Below are positions 1 to 8,360 of a DNA stretch of 54,029 nt, piece by piece; positions within the stretch are counted from its first letter, which is position 1; each line of letters begins with the position of its first letter. Source of the DNA: Acidobacteriaceae bacterium (lineage in GTDB: Bacteria > Acidobacteriota > Terriglobia > Terriglobales > Acidobacteriaceae); contig JANYBT010000060.1 of NCBI GenBank assembly GCA_025360645.1, positions 1 to 54,029 on the forward strand. Reading direction: 5' to 3'. The translations under genes were made by a program, and so were the position numbers. The notes beneath the pieces are model-generated. The model searched no databases. It saw only the letters and a list, made by a program, of their open reading frames with translations, and was not told where the DNA came from.

Positions 1-648
1 GCGGCGTTGCAGGTAGCCGATCATCTGACCGACGGTGACGGTCTCTTCATCCACCTGCAGCATGGGGCGATTGCGGGCGCGGTCGAGGATTTGCTGAAAA
101 GTCTTGACCAGGTCGATGACATCGGCGGCCATTTCCGGTTCGGCGCCTTCGTCGTTGAGGAACTCCTTGAGCGACGGGTTGGACAGGACGGCATCTTCAA
201 TCTGCTGTTTTTGCAGAAGCATTTGCGCGGCGGATTTGAATTTCTCGTGCTCGAGCAGGCGATTCACCAACTCGGAGCGGGGGTCGTCGATGGTGCCCGG
301 CGGGGCTAGCGGGTCGCGCGGCAGCAGCATCTTGGACTTGATATGGATGAGCACCGCGGCCATGTAGATGAATTCCGCGGCGATGTTCACATCGAGTTGC
401 CGGATGCGCTCCACATAGCCCAGATACTGGGCGGTGATGGTGCCGATGGGGATGTCGTAAATGTCGATGTCCTGCTTGCGGATGAGGTCGAGCAGGAGGT
501 CGAGCGGGCCTTCATAGAGTTCGCCGAGAGCGATGGCGAAGGAAGAATCGTTTTGTTCTTTCTTGTGGGCCAACGGAGACGATGCTTCGGGAGAAGCCGG
601 GTTGGGCTGGCTGGCATCCTGGGCCCCGAGTTGTGGCGGTTGAGTCAT
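1..648 (-). CDS. scpA: Segregation and condensation protein A (3' end outside window)
   Basis: ScpA is the kleisin subunit that bridges SMC heads in the SMC-ScpAB condensin and helps chromosome segregation. The reverse strand reads 216 codons from an ATG at 648 to the window edge with no stop. After a Pro/Ser-rich leader of about 35 residues comes the typical N-terminal kleisin core (YEGPLDLLLDLIRKQDIDIYD, shortened here to its first 20: YEGPLDLLLDLIRKQDIDIY), then AAEFIYMAAVLIHIKSKMLL, both family hallmarks. The start overlaps the trpS stop as ATGA, so the two are probably translationally coupled. ScpA is normally about 240-280 residues, so only the C-terminal winged helix is missing. scpB would be expected next, beyond the edge. 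Identification is secure. Confidence 0.93.
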   Translation of the reverse strand, partial: MTQPPQLGAQDASQPNPASPEASSPLAHKKEQNDSSFAIALGELYEGPLDLLLDLIRKQDIDIYDIPIGTITAQYLGYVERIRQLDVNIAAEFIYMAAVLIHIKSKMLLPRDPLAPPGTIDDPRSELVNRLLEHEKFKSAAQMLLQKQQIEDAVLSNPSLKEFLNDEGAEPEMAADVIDLVKTFQQILDRARNRPMLQVDEETVTVGQMIGYLQRR

Positions 649-1700
649 GCTTTCGAGGGGGGCGGATCATTCTTTGGCGACTCGTAGTCGAGCGACATGC
701 CCATCGAGGCGCGAGCTTGATCCATGGTAACGCCAGCCACGATGCGAGCTTTGGCGGAACCCTGTTCCAGAATATCCCAAGCCAGTTTCGGATTCTCCTC
801 GTATTTCTTGCGGCGTTCCTGCATAGGATTGAGGATGGCGAGCAGGGCGTCGGCAGCCCAGCCTTTGCACTCAATGCATCCGATGCCCGCGGTGCGGCAG
901 CCGTGGTTGACCTTGGCCATGGTTTCGGGCGAACTGAAAATCTTGTGCAGGTCACCGATGGGGCAGAGGTCGGGATTGCCGGGATCGGTGCGGCGGACGC
1001 GGGCCGGGTCGGTCATGCTGGTCTTGAGTTTCTGGCGAACCACCGGTTCCGGGTCGGTAAGCAGGATGGCGTTGCCATAGGATTTCGACATCTTGCGGCC
1101 GTCGGTGCCGCGCAGCCTGGGGGACGGAGTCAGTAAGGCCTGGGGCTCGGGGAAAACTTCGGATGGCTTGCCATAGAAAAAATTAAAGCGGCGAGCGACT
1201 TCGCGCGTCAGTTCGACGTGGGCCACCTGGTCTTCGCCGACGGGAACGAAATCGGCCTGGTAGATCAGGATGTCGGCGGCCTGAAGCAGGGGATAACCGA
1301 GGAAACCGTAGGTGCCGAGATCCTTGCCCTGAATATTGTCGCGCTGCTCCTTATAGGTGGGCACGCGTTCGAGCCATCCCAGCGGCGTGATCATGGAGAA
1401 CAACAAGTGCAGCTCCGCATGGGCAGGGACGTGCGACTGGATGAACAGAGTGGATTGCTCGGGGTCAAGTCCGGCGGCCAGCCAATCGAGCAGGACTTCG
1501 AGGGAGTTCTCTTTCACCTTGGAAGTGTCGGCATAGTCGGTGGTGAGAGCGTGCCAATCCGCGATAAAGAAAAAACACTCGTACTGGTTTTGCATGCGCA
1601 CCCAGTTTTCGAGCGCGCCCACGTAATTGCCAACGTGGAGCTTGCCGGTAGAGCGCATTCCGCTGAGCACGCGCTTGCGATTGTGGGAGGGCACTGTCAT
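645..1700 (-). CDS. trpS: Tryptophanyl-tRNA synthetase with a putative [4Fe-4S] cysteine set
   Basis: This class Ic synthetase charges tRNA-Trp in the cytosol. The 351 residues contain the HIGH-like signature KLHVGN (about 20-25) and the KMSKS loop in GRKMSKSYGN (203-207). Near the C-terminal anticodon-binding domain lie C246, C268, C275 and C278, spaced C-x21-C-x6-C-x2-C. This is almost the C-x22-C-x6-C-x2-C arrangement described for the [4Fe-4S]-binding Thermotoga maritima enzyme, so a cluster is likely here too (inference). The ATG directly follows the stop of the site-2 protease gene with no gap, and the stop overlaps scpA by 4 nt, giving a tight M50-trpS-scpA transcription unit. Confidence 0.95.
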   Translation of the reverse strand: MTVPSHNRKRVLSGMRSTGKLHVGNYVGALENWVRMQNQYECFFFIADWHALTTDYADTSKVKENSLEVLLDWLAAGLDPEQSTLFIQSHVPAHAELHLLFSMITPLGWLERVPTYKEQRDNIQGKDLGTYGFLGYPLLQAADILIYQADFVPVGEDQVAHVELTREVARRFNFFYGKPSEVFPEPQALLTPSPRLRGTDGRKMSKSYGNAILLTDPEPVVRQKLKTSMTDPARVRRTDPGNPDLCPIGDLHKIFSSPETMAKVNHGCRTAGIGCIECKGWAADALLAILNPMQERRKKYEENPKLAWDILEQGSAKARIVAGVTMDQARASMGMSLDYESPKNDPPPSKA

Positions 1701-2363
1701 TCAGAATCCAACCACCAGGGAGTTAAAGAAGTGAATAAAGGGCTGAATGAGAGCAGTCAAAAACCTGCCGCCAAAATAGACCAAAGCGAGCAAGCCGAAG
1801 ATGCCGATTTGGTCGTAGACCCGAAGCACCGGCTCGGAAAGAAAATGGCGGATGACGTGGCTGCCGTCCAAAGGCGGAATGGGGAGCAGGTTAAACACCG
1901 CGAGCACTACATTGATGAACATCAATGCTTGCAAGAGGAGGACGACGGGTTGCATCCAGGAGCCAACCAGGGGAGCGCTGGAGGTGGAGCGTACCATGCG
2001 CCAAGCGAGCGCGACCACCGACAGCAGGCCTGCCGCCAGAAAGGCGACCAGAAAATTGCTGACTGGCCCGGCCACCGAGACCTTGATGTCATCGGCGACG
2101 GGGTTCTTGAAATTCAGAGGATTGACCGGGGTGGGTTTGGCCCAGCCCAACATGGGGAAGCCGGTGACGGCAGCAAGCAGCGGCATGATGACGGTGCCGA
2201 CGGGATCGATGTGGCGCAGAGGATTGAGGGAGATGCGGCCCAACATGCGCGCCGTAGGGTCGCCGGAGCGCGAAGCCATCCAGGCGTGCGCCGACTCATG
2301 CACGCTGATGGCGAACAGGAAGCTGATCAACTGAAACAAAATTTGGACGTGATCAAGAGTCAT
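1701..2363 (-). CDS. Site-2 protease family (M50) intramembrane metallopeptidase
   Basis: This polytopic membrane zinc protease belongs to the YwhC-like branch of the M50 family, which cleaves substrates within the membrane. The 220 residues hold the zinc site HESAH (22-26) inside the first hydrophobic helix and the second motif NLLPIPPLDG (158-167) that supplies the third ligand Asp. The size is that of the minimal family without PDZ or CBS domains. It leads the trpS-scpA run, a pairing that may just be shared transcription. Substrate unknown. The start is the ATG at 2363; no strong Shine-Dalgarno is seen. Confidence 0.9.
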   Translation of the reverse strand: MTLDHVQILFQLISFLFAISVHESAHAWMASRSGDPTARMLGRISLNPLRHIDPVGTVIMPLLAAVTGFPMLGWAKPTPVNPLNFKNPVADDIKVSVAGPVSNFLVAFLAAGLLSVVALAWRMVRSTSSAPLVGSWMQPVVLLLQALMFINVVLAVFNLLPIPPLDGSHVIRHFLSEPVLRVYDQIGIFGLLALVYFGGRFLTALIQPFIHFFNSLVVGF

Positions 2364-2544
2364 GAAAGATTCTCACGAGTTTAACAGACCTGTGCGAGGA
2401 TGCTGTGGTTGCCAGTATTTTCACGCACTTGGCGCGAGCGGAATGGATGAGACGTTTCGCGGGATGGAACGTCTAATGAGTGGGATCGAAAGTCAGGGAA
2501 CTTCCCAACCAGGCTGTACGTAAGTAAGAGTGTAGGAGACAGAG

Positions 2545-2922
2545 ATGAAGCTGCATTACGAAATGCAAGAGTCCAAAGAAGTGGTGATGGTTCGAGCAGT
2601 GGGTCGCATGGTTCGCAGCGGGGAACTGGATGCGTTTTGCGAAATCGTGACCCAGTTTGAGGGTGCACGCATCGTCGTGCTCGACCTGTCGGAAGTGGAA
2701 ATGATGGATGGCGGCGGGCTGGGGGCGCTGGTGTATCTGCGGCGCTGGGCCACCGAACACGGAGTGCAGTTGAAGCTGGCGAGCCCTTCGCACTTTGTCT
2801 ATGAGTTGCTGGAACGAACCGGACTGGCGTCGCGGTTCGACATTTCTTCGCTGGAAGAAGCTGTGACGGTGCTACTGATGGCAGGCGACCGCCCGCCCCG
2901 GGGCTACGCTCTCGCGTCGTAA
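2545..2922 (+). CDS. STAS-domain protein (anti-sigma factor antagonist-like), no phospho-serine
   Basis: STAS domains of this size usually act as anti-anti-sigma factors controlled by serine phosphorylation. The 125 residues fit one STAS fold, with the signature VVLDLSEVEMMDGGGLGALV at about 50-69. In the usual D-S-S-G-L motif the phosphorylated Ser is replaced by Gly (D-G-G-G-L). The protein is therefore either constitutively active or works differently, for instance as a scaffold (inference). A GGAGA Shine-Dalgarno lies just before the ATG. It is divergent from the M50 gene and convergent with the response regulator. No kinase partner (RsbW/SpoIIAB type) is seen nearby. Confidence 0.82.
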   Translation: MKLHYEMQESKEVVMVRAVGRMVRSGELDAFCEIVTQFEGARIVVLDLSEVEMMDGGGLGALVYLRRWATEHGVQLKLASPSHFVYELLERTGLASRFDISSLEEAVTVLLMAGDRPPRGYALAS

Positions 2923-2955
2923 TCGCTAAAAGTAATCGTCGTAAGCGCGAAAAAA

Positions 2956-2993
2956 CCGGCGCCCCACGAAAAAAACTAGTGTGGAGGCGCCGG
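2956..2993 (-). terminator. Intrinsic terminator for the response-regulator gene, probably bidirectional hairpin
   Basis: The arms CCGGCGCCCCAC (2956-2967) and GTGGAGGCGCCGG (2981-2993) pair over 12 bp with a one-base bulge around a 13-nt loop. Read on the minus strand, the hairpin is followed by six U (A-run at 2950-2955), the classic intrinsic form, so it should end transcription from 3019-4449. On the plus strand there is no U-tract, but the hairpin may also slow transcripts from the STAS gene. Confidence 0.8.
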
Positions 2994-3018
2994 ATTCGCT
3001 CGGGGGAGCGGAGAAAAA

Positions 3019-4449
3019 TCAACTTGCCGTCGCGGTGATTATTTCGGCTGGTTCGGGCGCGGAACGAATCCCATATTTGTTGAGTTTGTAGGCCAGCGCA
3101 CTGCGCGAAAGACCCATGCGGCGAGCGGCTTCGGCTTGCGCCCCCCCGGTGGTATTCAACATCTGCAAAATCAAATCCTTCTCGATACGCTCCAGGTGTT
3201 CGGTAAGGTCGAAGGGGCCACTCGCGGGTTCGGCTGCCGCGGGCTTGCCGTTGGTGGGAGGCAAGGCGATGGCGGCCATCTCAGGCATGTGGGCCACAGG
3301 GAAGTTTTCCGGGCCAATCTCTTCGCGGTTGGAGAGGATATAGGCGCGCTCGATCAGGTTGCGTAATTCGCGAATGTTGCCGGGAAAGTCATAGCGCTGC
3401 AGGCTTTCGGTGGTCTGCGGGCTCAGGCGGCGCAGCGGCAGCTTGAGTTCGGTGGCGATCTGGCGGGAGAACAACTCGCAAAGCTCGGGAATATCCTCGC
3501 GGCGTTGACGGAGGGGCGGAATCTCGATGGGAACCACCGCCAGACGATAGTAGAGATCTTCGCGGAAAGTGCCTTCGCGGACGCGGCGCTGCAGGTCGCG
3601 GTGAGTGGCGACGAGGACGCGTACATCCACGGCGCGCGGTTTGGTGGAGCCGACACGGAGGAGCTGTCCATCCACCAGGATGCGGAGCAACTTGGCTTGG
3701 GCGGCCAGAGACATTTCGCCGGCTTCATCGAGAAACAGAGTGCCTTCGTGGGCGGCTTCGAACAAGCCCTGGCGGGCGCGGTCGGCGCCGGTGAAAGCGC
3801 CTTTCTCGTGGCCGAACAATTCACTTTCCAACAGAGTTTCGGTGAAGGCGGCGCAGTTGACGGCAATAAAGGGCTTGGACGCGCGCGAGGAGTTGCGGTG
3901 AATGGCGCGGGCGACCAGTTCCTTGCCAGTGCCGGTTTCGCCGGTAATCAGAACGGTGGCGTGGGTGGGAGCGACGCGAGCAATTTTCTCCCGGACGGCA
4001 GCGATGGCGGAACTGGCTCCGAAGATCTCCGAAGCGCCTTCCAAGCGGACCACCGTACCTTTGAGCATGGCGTTTTCGCGCAGCAGACGAGTGCGTTGGG
4101 CGGCCCGAGCGGCGACCGCGCGAACGACTTCGGGCTGGAACGGCTTGGTCAGGAAATCGAAGGCGCCGAGGCGCATGCTCTCGACCGCGAGTTCGATGGA
4201 GACGACCGCGGTAAGCAGGACCACCGAGATTGTGGAGTCGGAATCGGCGGCGGCGGCCAAGACCTGCAGCCCAGCGCCGTCGGGCATCTTCTGGTCGGTA
4301 AAGATGACATCGAAGTCTTCATTCGCGATCTGGTTCTTGGCTTCTTCGACGCCCGCGGCCTCGAAAATCTCGTGCTTGTCCTGGCGCAGGTTCGAGGCCA
4401 GGATGCGACGCATGTGGGGTTCATCATCAACTATCAGGATCCTTGCCAT
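3019..4449 (-). CDS. NtrC-family sigma-54-dependent response regulator
   Basis: This cytosolic regulator opens sigma-54 promoters after phosphorylation. The 476 residues show a receiver domain with phospho-acceptor D52 (TDQKMPDG), T80 and K102, an AAA+ domain with Walker A GETGTGKE (170-177), the sigma-54 contact loop GAFTGA (217-222) and Walker B GTLFLDEAGE (236-245), then a Fis-type helix-turn-helix (about 425-462, ending RMGLSRSALAYKLNKYGI). The start codon shares one base with the stop of the upstream kinase gene (TAATG), so kinase and regulator are made together. The pair is divergent from the multiheme cytochrome genes, which are candidate targets; the sequence does not prove this. Confidence 0.95.
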   Translation of the reverse strand: MARILIVDDEPHMRRILASNLRQDKHEIFEAAGVEEAKNQIANEDFDVIFTDQKMPDGAGLQVLAAAADSDSTISVVLLTAVVSIELAVESMRLGAFDFLTKPFQPEVVRAVAARAAQRTRLLRENAMLKGTVVRLEGASEIFGASSAIAAVREKIARVAPTHATVLITGETGTGKELVARAIHRNSSRASKPFIAVNCAAFTETLLESELFGHEKGAFTGADRARQGLFEAAHEGTLFLDEAGEMSLAAQAKLLRILVDGQLLRVGSTKPRAVDVRVLVATHRDLQRRVREGTFREDLYYRLAVVPIEIPPLRQRREDIPELCELFSRQIATELKLPLRRLSPQTTESLQRYDFPGNIRELRNLIERAYILSNREEIGPENFPVAHMPEMAAIALPPTNGKPAAAEPASGPFDLTEHLERIEKDLILQMLNTTGGAQAEAARRMGLSRSALAYKLNKYGIRSAPEPAEIITATAS

Positions 4450-5738
4450 TACTTACCTCTCGGTGCCACTGGAATAGGCCTGTCCGCACTGGGCAGGAGG
4501 AAAGAAAAACAAATTTGATTGGGCTGGTTGCGGGCCAGCACCAGTTCGCTGTCGTGAGCCCGCACGATGTTGCGAGTGATCGACAGGCCGAGTCCAGTGC
4601 CCGTCGATTTGGTGGTGTAAAACGGCTCGAAGATGCGGGGGAGGTCGGCGCTGGAGATGGCGGGGCCGGAGTTTTCAATCTCGATATTGATCTTCCCGTC
4701 GGAGCGGGAGCCGCGCAGCCACACAGTTCCCCCAGCCGACGAAGCGTCAATCGCGTTCATCACCAGATTGAGCAGAGCCTGCTGGATCTGGGGCGCATCC
4801 ATCTCGGCGTGCAGATGTTCGGGAATCGCGATTTCGATGAAGACCTGCTGCGCGGTGGCCTTGGCCCGGCAGACGCTGGCGACATAGGCCAGAGTGTCGC
4901 TGACCGAGGTAGGCTCGGCTTCAGGCTTGCGGGGTCGCGCGTAACTCAAGAATTCTTCGGTCAAGATTTCCAGGCGCGAGGCCTCACGGGCGGCAATCTC
5001 ATACATTTCGTTTTGTTGTTGAGAATCCATTTCGCCTCGCGCCGCCATGGCCAACGAACTGGAGATCATGGCCACCGGATTTCTGATTTCGTGGGCAATC
5101 GCGCTGGAGAGCCGGCCGACTGCGGCCAGGGTTTCTTCCCGCAGCAGCTTTTCCCGCGTCTGCTCCAGCTCTAGCAAGTTACGGGCCAGCCGAGCCTCCT
5201 TCTCGTGCAAGTGCTTGACCAGCAACCAGACCAACACGCCGACTATGGCGAAGATCACCGAGGTCATGCCGGCCTCGACATACTCGCTGATCTCCACCGG
5301 CGGGTGTTTGGCGAAGAATTGGCTGACCATCTCGAAATTCAGGTAGCTGGCGACGCCAACCACGGCCACGACGGCAGGCAGGCCGAAGCGAAATGCGGCT
5401 TGCAGGATGGGGACTACCATCAGCACGAAATACGGGGTGTCTTCGTGATCGTCCAAATTGGTGAGCCCGTAGGCCAGCACCAGATAGAACACGATCGAGG
5501 TCCAAGTGAGCATGGCGATGGCACGGTGGGAGAGGGGATTCTCGAGCTGTTGCAACCACGCCAGCTCTGCCACGCTGATGACGCAGGCAGCGAACAGACA
5601 CAACATCAGGGGCACGGTGATGGTGCCCCAGAACGAAGAGAGGCGGTGGAGCAGCAGGAGAAAAATCAGCAGGGCCAGATTCAGAACGACAAAAATAGAT
5701 TCCTGGCGCTTGAAAGTGGGGAGATCGGTATTAGTCAT
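4449..5738 (-). CDS. Membrane sensor histidine kinase, partner of the NtrC-type regulator
   Basis: This is the sensor of a two-component system. From the ATG at 5738 it has 429 residues: about five or six membrane segments in the first 180 residues, a short coiled linker, a HisKA domain with the phospho-site in IAHEIRNPVAM (His about 216), and a HATPase_c domain with N-box NLVMNAIDAS and G-box GTGLGLSI. No PAS or large periplasmic domain is present, so the signal is probably sensed within or next to the membrane. A TTG at 5780 would add 14 residues; the ATG is preferred because neither start has a good Shine-Dalgarno and TTG is rarer. The stop overlaps the regulator start by one base. Confidence 0.93.
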   Translation of the reverse strand: MTNTDLPTFKRQESIFVVLNLALLIFLLLLHRLSSFWGTITVPLMLCLFAACVISVAELAWLQQLENPLSHRAIAMLTWTSIVFYLVLAYGLTNLDDHEDTPYFVLMVVPILQAAFRFGLPAVVAVVGVASYLNFEMVSQFFAKHPPVEISEYVEAGMTSVIFAIVGVLVWLLVKHLHEKEARLARNLLELEQTREKLLREETLAAVGRLSSAIAHEIRNPVAMISSSLAMAARGEMDSQQQNEMYEIAAREASRLEILTEEFLSYARPRKPEAEPTSVSDTLAYVASVCRAKATAQQVFIEIAIPEHLHAEMDAPQIQQALLNLVMNAIDASSAGGTVWLRGSRSDGKINIEIENSGPAISSADLPRIFEPFYTTKSTGTGLGLSITRNIVRAHDSELVLARNQPNQICFSFLLPSADRPIPVAPRGK

Positions 5739-6074
5739 GAGGTCGTGTCCGTCCAGTTTTGTGATCAAGCCGTACTCCAAGCGTAGAGTTTTCTGGACTG
5801 CAATGGTCAGATTTCTTTACTCGTGCCAGCTCACCCGTTGGATGTTAGCTCTCCAGCTCCGACTCCAGCTTGGCTTCATTCAGCTAAACCGTTTTTTGTC
5901 AGCAGGATACGGGCTAGCCATGTGGGTAATAAGGATTTCCCATAATGGGAACCAAGTTCAAATAACCAGCAGGTCTTGCCGGTCCAATATGTAGGGAGCA
6001 CTTCAAGAGCCACAGCTTACAGGTGTCGGCGTACACGACCGGCGAAGGATCCGGCCGAACGGAGAGGTGATTGC
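5739..6074. promoter_or_regulatory. Divergent intergenic region with a perfect palindrome
   Basis: This 336-bp gap separates the divergent kinase and first cytochrome genes, so it must carry promoters for both. It contains the perfect palindrome TTCCCATAATGGGAA at 5937-5951 (7-bp arms around one base), the kind of site a dimeric regulator binds. Its core also resembles a -10 element (CATAAT). A good Shine-Dalgarno, GGAGAGG, lies at about 6060-6067 before the cytochrome start. I found no convincing sigma-54 promoter: the best GG/GC pair has 9 rather than 10 bases between. Confidence 0.45.
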
Positions 6075-8036
6075 ATGAGCTTCCGCGTGCAGACGCGCGG
6101 ATTTGTGCTGGGGCTAATTTTTGCGGCGTGGTTCGTGGCGCCGACAGCCGCGCAAATTTCTCCCGGCGCGCTTTCGAGAGCCCACAAATCTTTGGACGGC
6201 GCGACCCAGTGTGCATCATGCCACAAGCTGGGCGGAGGCGAGCCGGTTTTTCGCTGTCTCGATTGCCACACGGAGATTGCCAGCCGATTGTCGGCACATC
6301 GCGGATTGCACTGGTCGTATGGAATCCAGGCGGGGTCGAGTCAGGAGTGCGCGCGCTGCCACTCGGAGCACAACGGTTCAGACTTCCCGCTGATCAAGTG
6401 GGACATCAAGAAGTTTGAGCACAAGCAGACAGGCTATGTGCTGGAAGGGAAGCACGAAGGCTTAACCTGCAACCGATGTCACACGCCGGACCACATTGGG
6501 GGAGCGGAACGCGCGGCGATCAGGATGAAGGATCCGGCGCGAACGTTTCTAGGAGTCTCGACGGCATGTATCACGTGTCACCAGGACCAGCACAACGGAC
6601 GCTTGGGGCCGAACTGCCAGCAGTGCCACAACTTCACCGACTGGAAGACGACATCCAAACAGTTCGACCATTCAAAAACGCGATATCCATTGACCGGACT
6701 GCACGCCCAGGTCGCTTGCCAAAAATGCCATACGCCCGCACCCGATGGCAAGCCGCGTTATGCGGGGCTGCCGTTTGGCAAGTGCTCAGACTGTCACGCT
6801 GACGTGCATCACGGAAGCTTCGCGCAGACCTGCCAGTCGTGCCACAACACGAGTGGGTGGAAGCGAGTATCGGTGGGCGGGCTGAACTCGAGCTTTGACC
6901 ACGCGAAGACGAAGTTTCTGCTGGTCGGCAAGCATCAGGGAGTGGACTGCTTGCAGTGTCACCAGAACGGCGACTTCAAGAAAGCGGTGGCATTCGCCAA
7001 ATGCGCTGACTGCCACAAGCCGGATCCGCATCACGGCCAGTTTGCGAAGCGTCCAGACCAAGGCGAATGCGGATCGTGCCACAACGAGCAAGGATGGAAG
7101 CCGGCGAAGTTCGGGCTGAAGGAGCACGCCGAGACCGCGTATCCGCTGGTGGACAAGCACGCCCAGGTAGAGTGCGCGCAGTGCCACATTCCAAAGGGCA
7201 AAGAGACGCTGTTCAAGATCAAATTTGCTCGCTGCCTGGATTGCCATAAGGATGAGCACGGCGGGCAATTCGCAGCAGCGCCTTACTCGAACCGCTGCGA
7301 GCAGTGTCACAACTTGAAGGGGTACAAGCCTTCGCTGTTTACCCTGGAACAACACAAGAAAACGCGATTTCTGTTGACCGACGGGCACTTGGCAGTGCCC
7401 TGCGGCGAGTGCCACAAGCCGAGGGAGAGCGCGAATTTGGGGTCGGTCGAGAGGAAGCCGCTGACGCCGTATCACTTTGATTCACTGACCTGCACTAGTT
7501 GCCACAAAGACCCGCATCAGGGAGAGTTCGCGAAGCGCACGCAGCAATTGCTGGCATCCGGCAAGCCTGCCGGATGCCAAGCCTGCCACTCCACCAAAGC
7601 GTGGAAGGAACTCTCACGATTCGACCACGCCAGCACGCAGTTTGTGCTGGTGGGAGCGCACCGGGGAGTGGCGTGCGGCGACTGCCACAAGCCGCCAAAC
7701 CTGGAAACCACGCTGCTGCATGTGAACTTCAGCGCAGCGCCGGTGAAGTGTGAAGACTGCCACGCCGATTCCCACGGCGGACAATTTGCCAACGGGGATC
7801 GGGTGACGGAATGCGCCAGTTGCCACAACAGCAACAAGTGGAAGCCATCGCTGTTTGAGCACGACAAGCGGACGAGCTTCGCACTGAAGGGAGCGCACCA
7901 GAATGTGCGTTGCGCGCAGTGCCACAGCGCGACGCGGGAGACCGAGGGCAAGCCGGTGCTGTTCTACAAGCCAACTCCGAAAGAATGCGCGGCGTGCCAT
8001 GGTGCGGACCCGAAGTTCAAAACCATTGCGCGATGA
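6075..8036 (+). CDS. Secreted multiheme c-type cytochrome with 23 CxxCH motifs
   Basis: The 653-residue protein begins with a clear signal peptide (hydrophobic FVLGLIFAAWFVAPTAAQ, cleavage near residue 27) and then carries 23 CxxCH heme-binding motifs, about one per 27 residues. It is built from degenerate repeats of the form F.H..T.F.L.G.H..V.C..CH followed by C.DCH...H.G.F and C..CH.....W. The recurrent extra His in FDH, GxH and HxG could be distal ligands for bis-His hemes (inference). Such proteins move electrons in the periplasm, across the outer membrane or on the cell surface. The ATG at 6075 is chosen because it has a GGAGAGG ribosome site and starts the signal peptide; in-frame extension upstream is not signal-like. 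It is followed by a second, larger cytochrome. Confidence 0.93.
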   Translation: MSFRVQTRGFVLGLIFAAWFVAPTAAQISPGALSRAHKSLDGATQCASCHKLGGGEPVFRCLDCHTEIASRLSAHRGLHWSYGIQAGSSQECARCHSEHNGSDFPLIKWDIKKFEHKQTGYVLEGKHEGLTCNRCHTPDHIGGAERAAIRMKDPARTFLGVSTACITCHQDQHNGRLGPNCQQCHNFTDWKTTSKQFDHSKTRYPLTGLHAQVACQKCHTPAPDGKPRYAGLPFGKCSDCHADVHHGSFAQTCQSCHNTSGWKRVSVGGLNSSFDHAKTKFLLVGKHQGVDCLQCHQNGDFKKAVAFAKCADCHKPDPHHGQFAKRPDQGECGSCHNEQGWKPAKFGLKEHAETAYPLVDKHAQVECAQCHIPKGKETLFKIKFARCLDCHKDEHGGQFAAAPYSNRCEQCHNLKGYKPSLFTLEQHKKTRFLLTDGHLAVPCGECHKPRESANLGSVERKPLTPYHFDSLTCTSCHKDPHQGEFAKRTQQLLASGKPAGCQACHSTKAWKELSRFDHASTQFVLVGAHRGVACGDCHKPPNLETTLLHVNFSAAPVKCEDCHADSHGGQFANGDRVTECASCHNSNKWKPSLFEHDKRTSFALKGAHQNVRCAQCHSATRETEGKPVLFYKPTPKECAACHGADPKFKTIAR

Positions 8037-8360
8037 TGCAAGCAGATGATGCATGCAAGGGATGGGCCTTACGAAGAGCGCTGTCCAGATTTTTCGACCT
8101 CGTAGTTCAAGTTCCTCGACCGTAAAAAATCCTCAAGGGACAGAAGAAGTTACATCTGCTGAGTGGAGTTAGGAGATGTTGCGAATTGCAACATTGCAGT
8201 TCTGCTTTTTGCGAATTGGGCAGTTGCAACAGTTCACGAGGAGAGTAAAGCATTTCATCAGGATGGAGAATGAATTGCTTTGCTGTTTACACACAGGATG
8301 GCCACGCGGCCATTGCTTAGTTCTTGAACTCGTAAAACCAATTTTTGAACGAAGGGCATT
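8037..8360 (+). promoter_or_regulatory. Gap between the two cytochrome genes with two perfect inverted repeats
   Basis: This 324-bp gap is long for an operon interior and may hold a second promoter or an RNA-level control site. It contains ATGTTGC-GAATT-GCAACAT (8176-8194, perfect 7-bp arms) and ATGGCC-ACGC-GGCCAT (8298-8313, 6-bp arms). The ten-base string TTGCGAATTG occurs twice, once inside the first repeat and again about 30 bp downstream. No convincing gene and no U-tract terminator are seen. Confidence 0.4.

Noticed and set aside
1218-2384. 388-codon plus-strand frame opposite trpS and the M50 gene
   Set aside because: Antisense of two recognised genes, no family match, no ribosome site.
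5860-5890. Possible sigma-54 promoter (TTGGC...GCT) before the first cytochrome
   Set aside because: Only 9 bp separate GG and GC, where 10 are needed, and the -12 element lacks TTGC.
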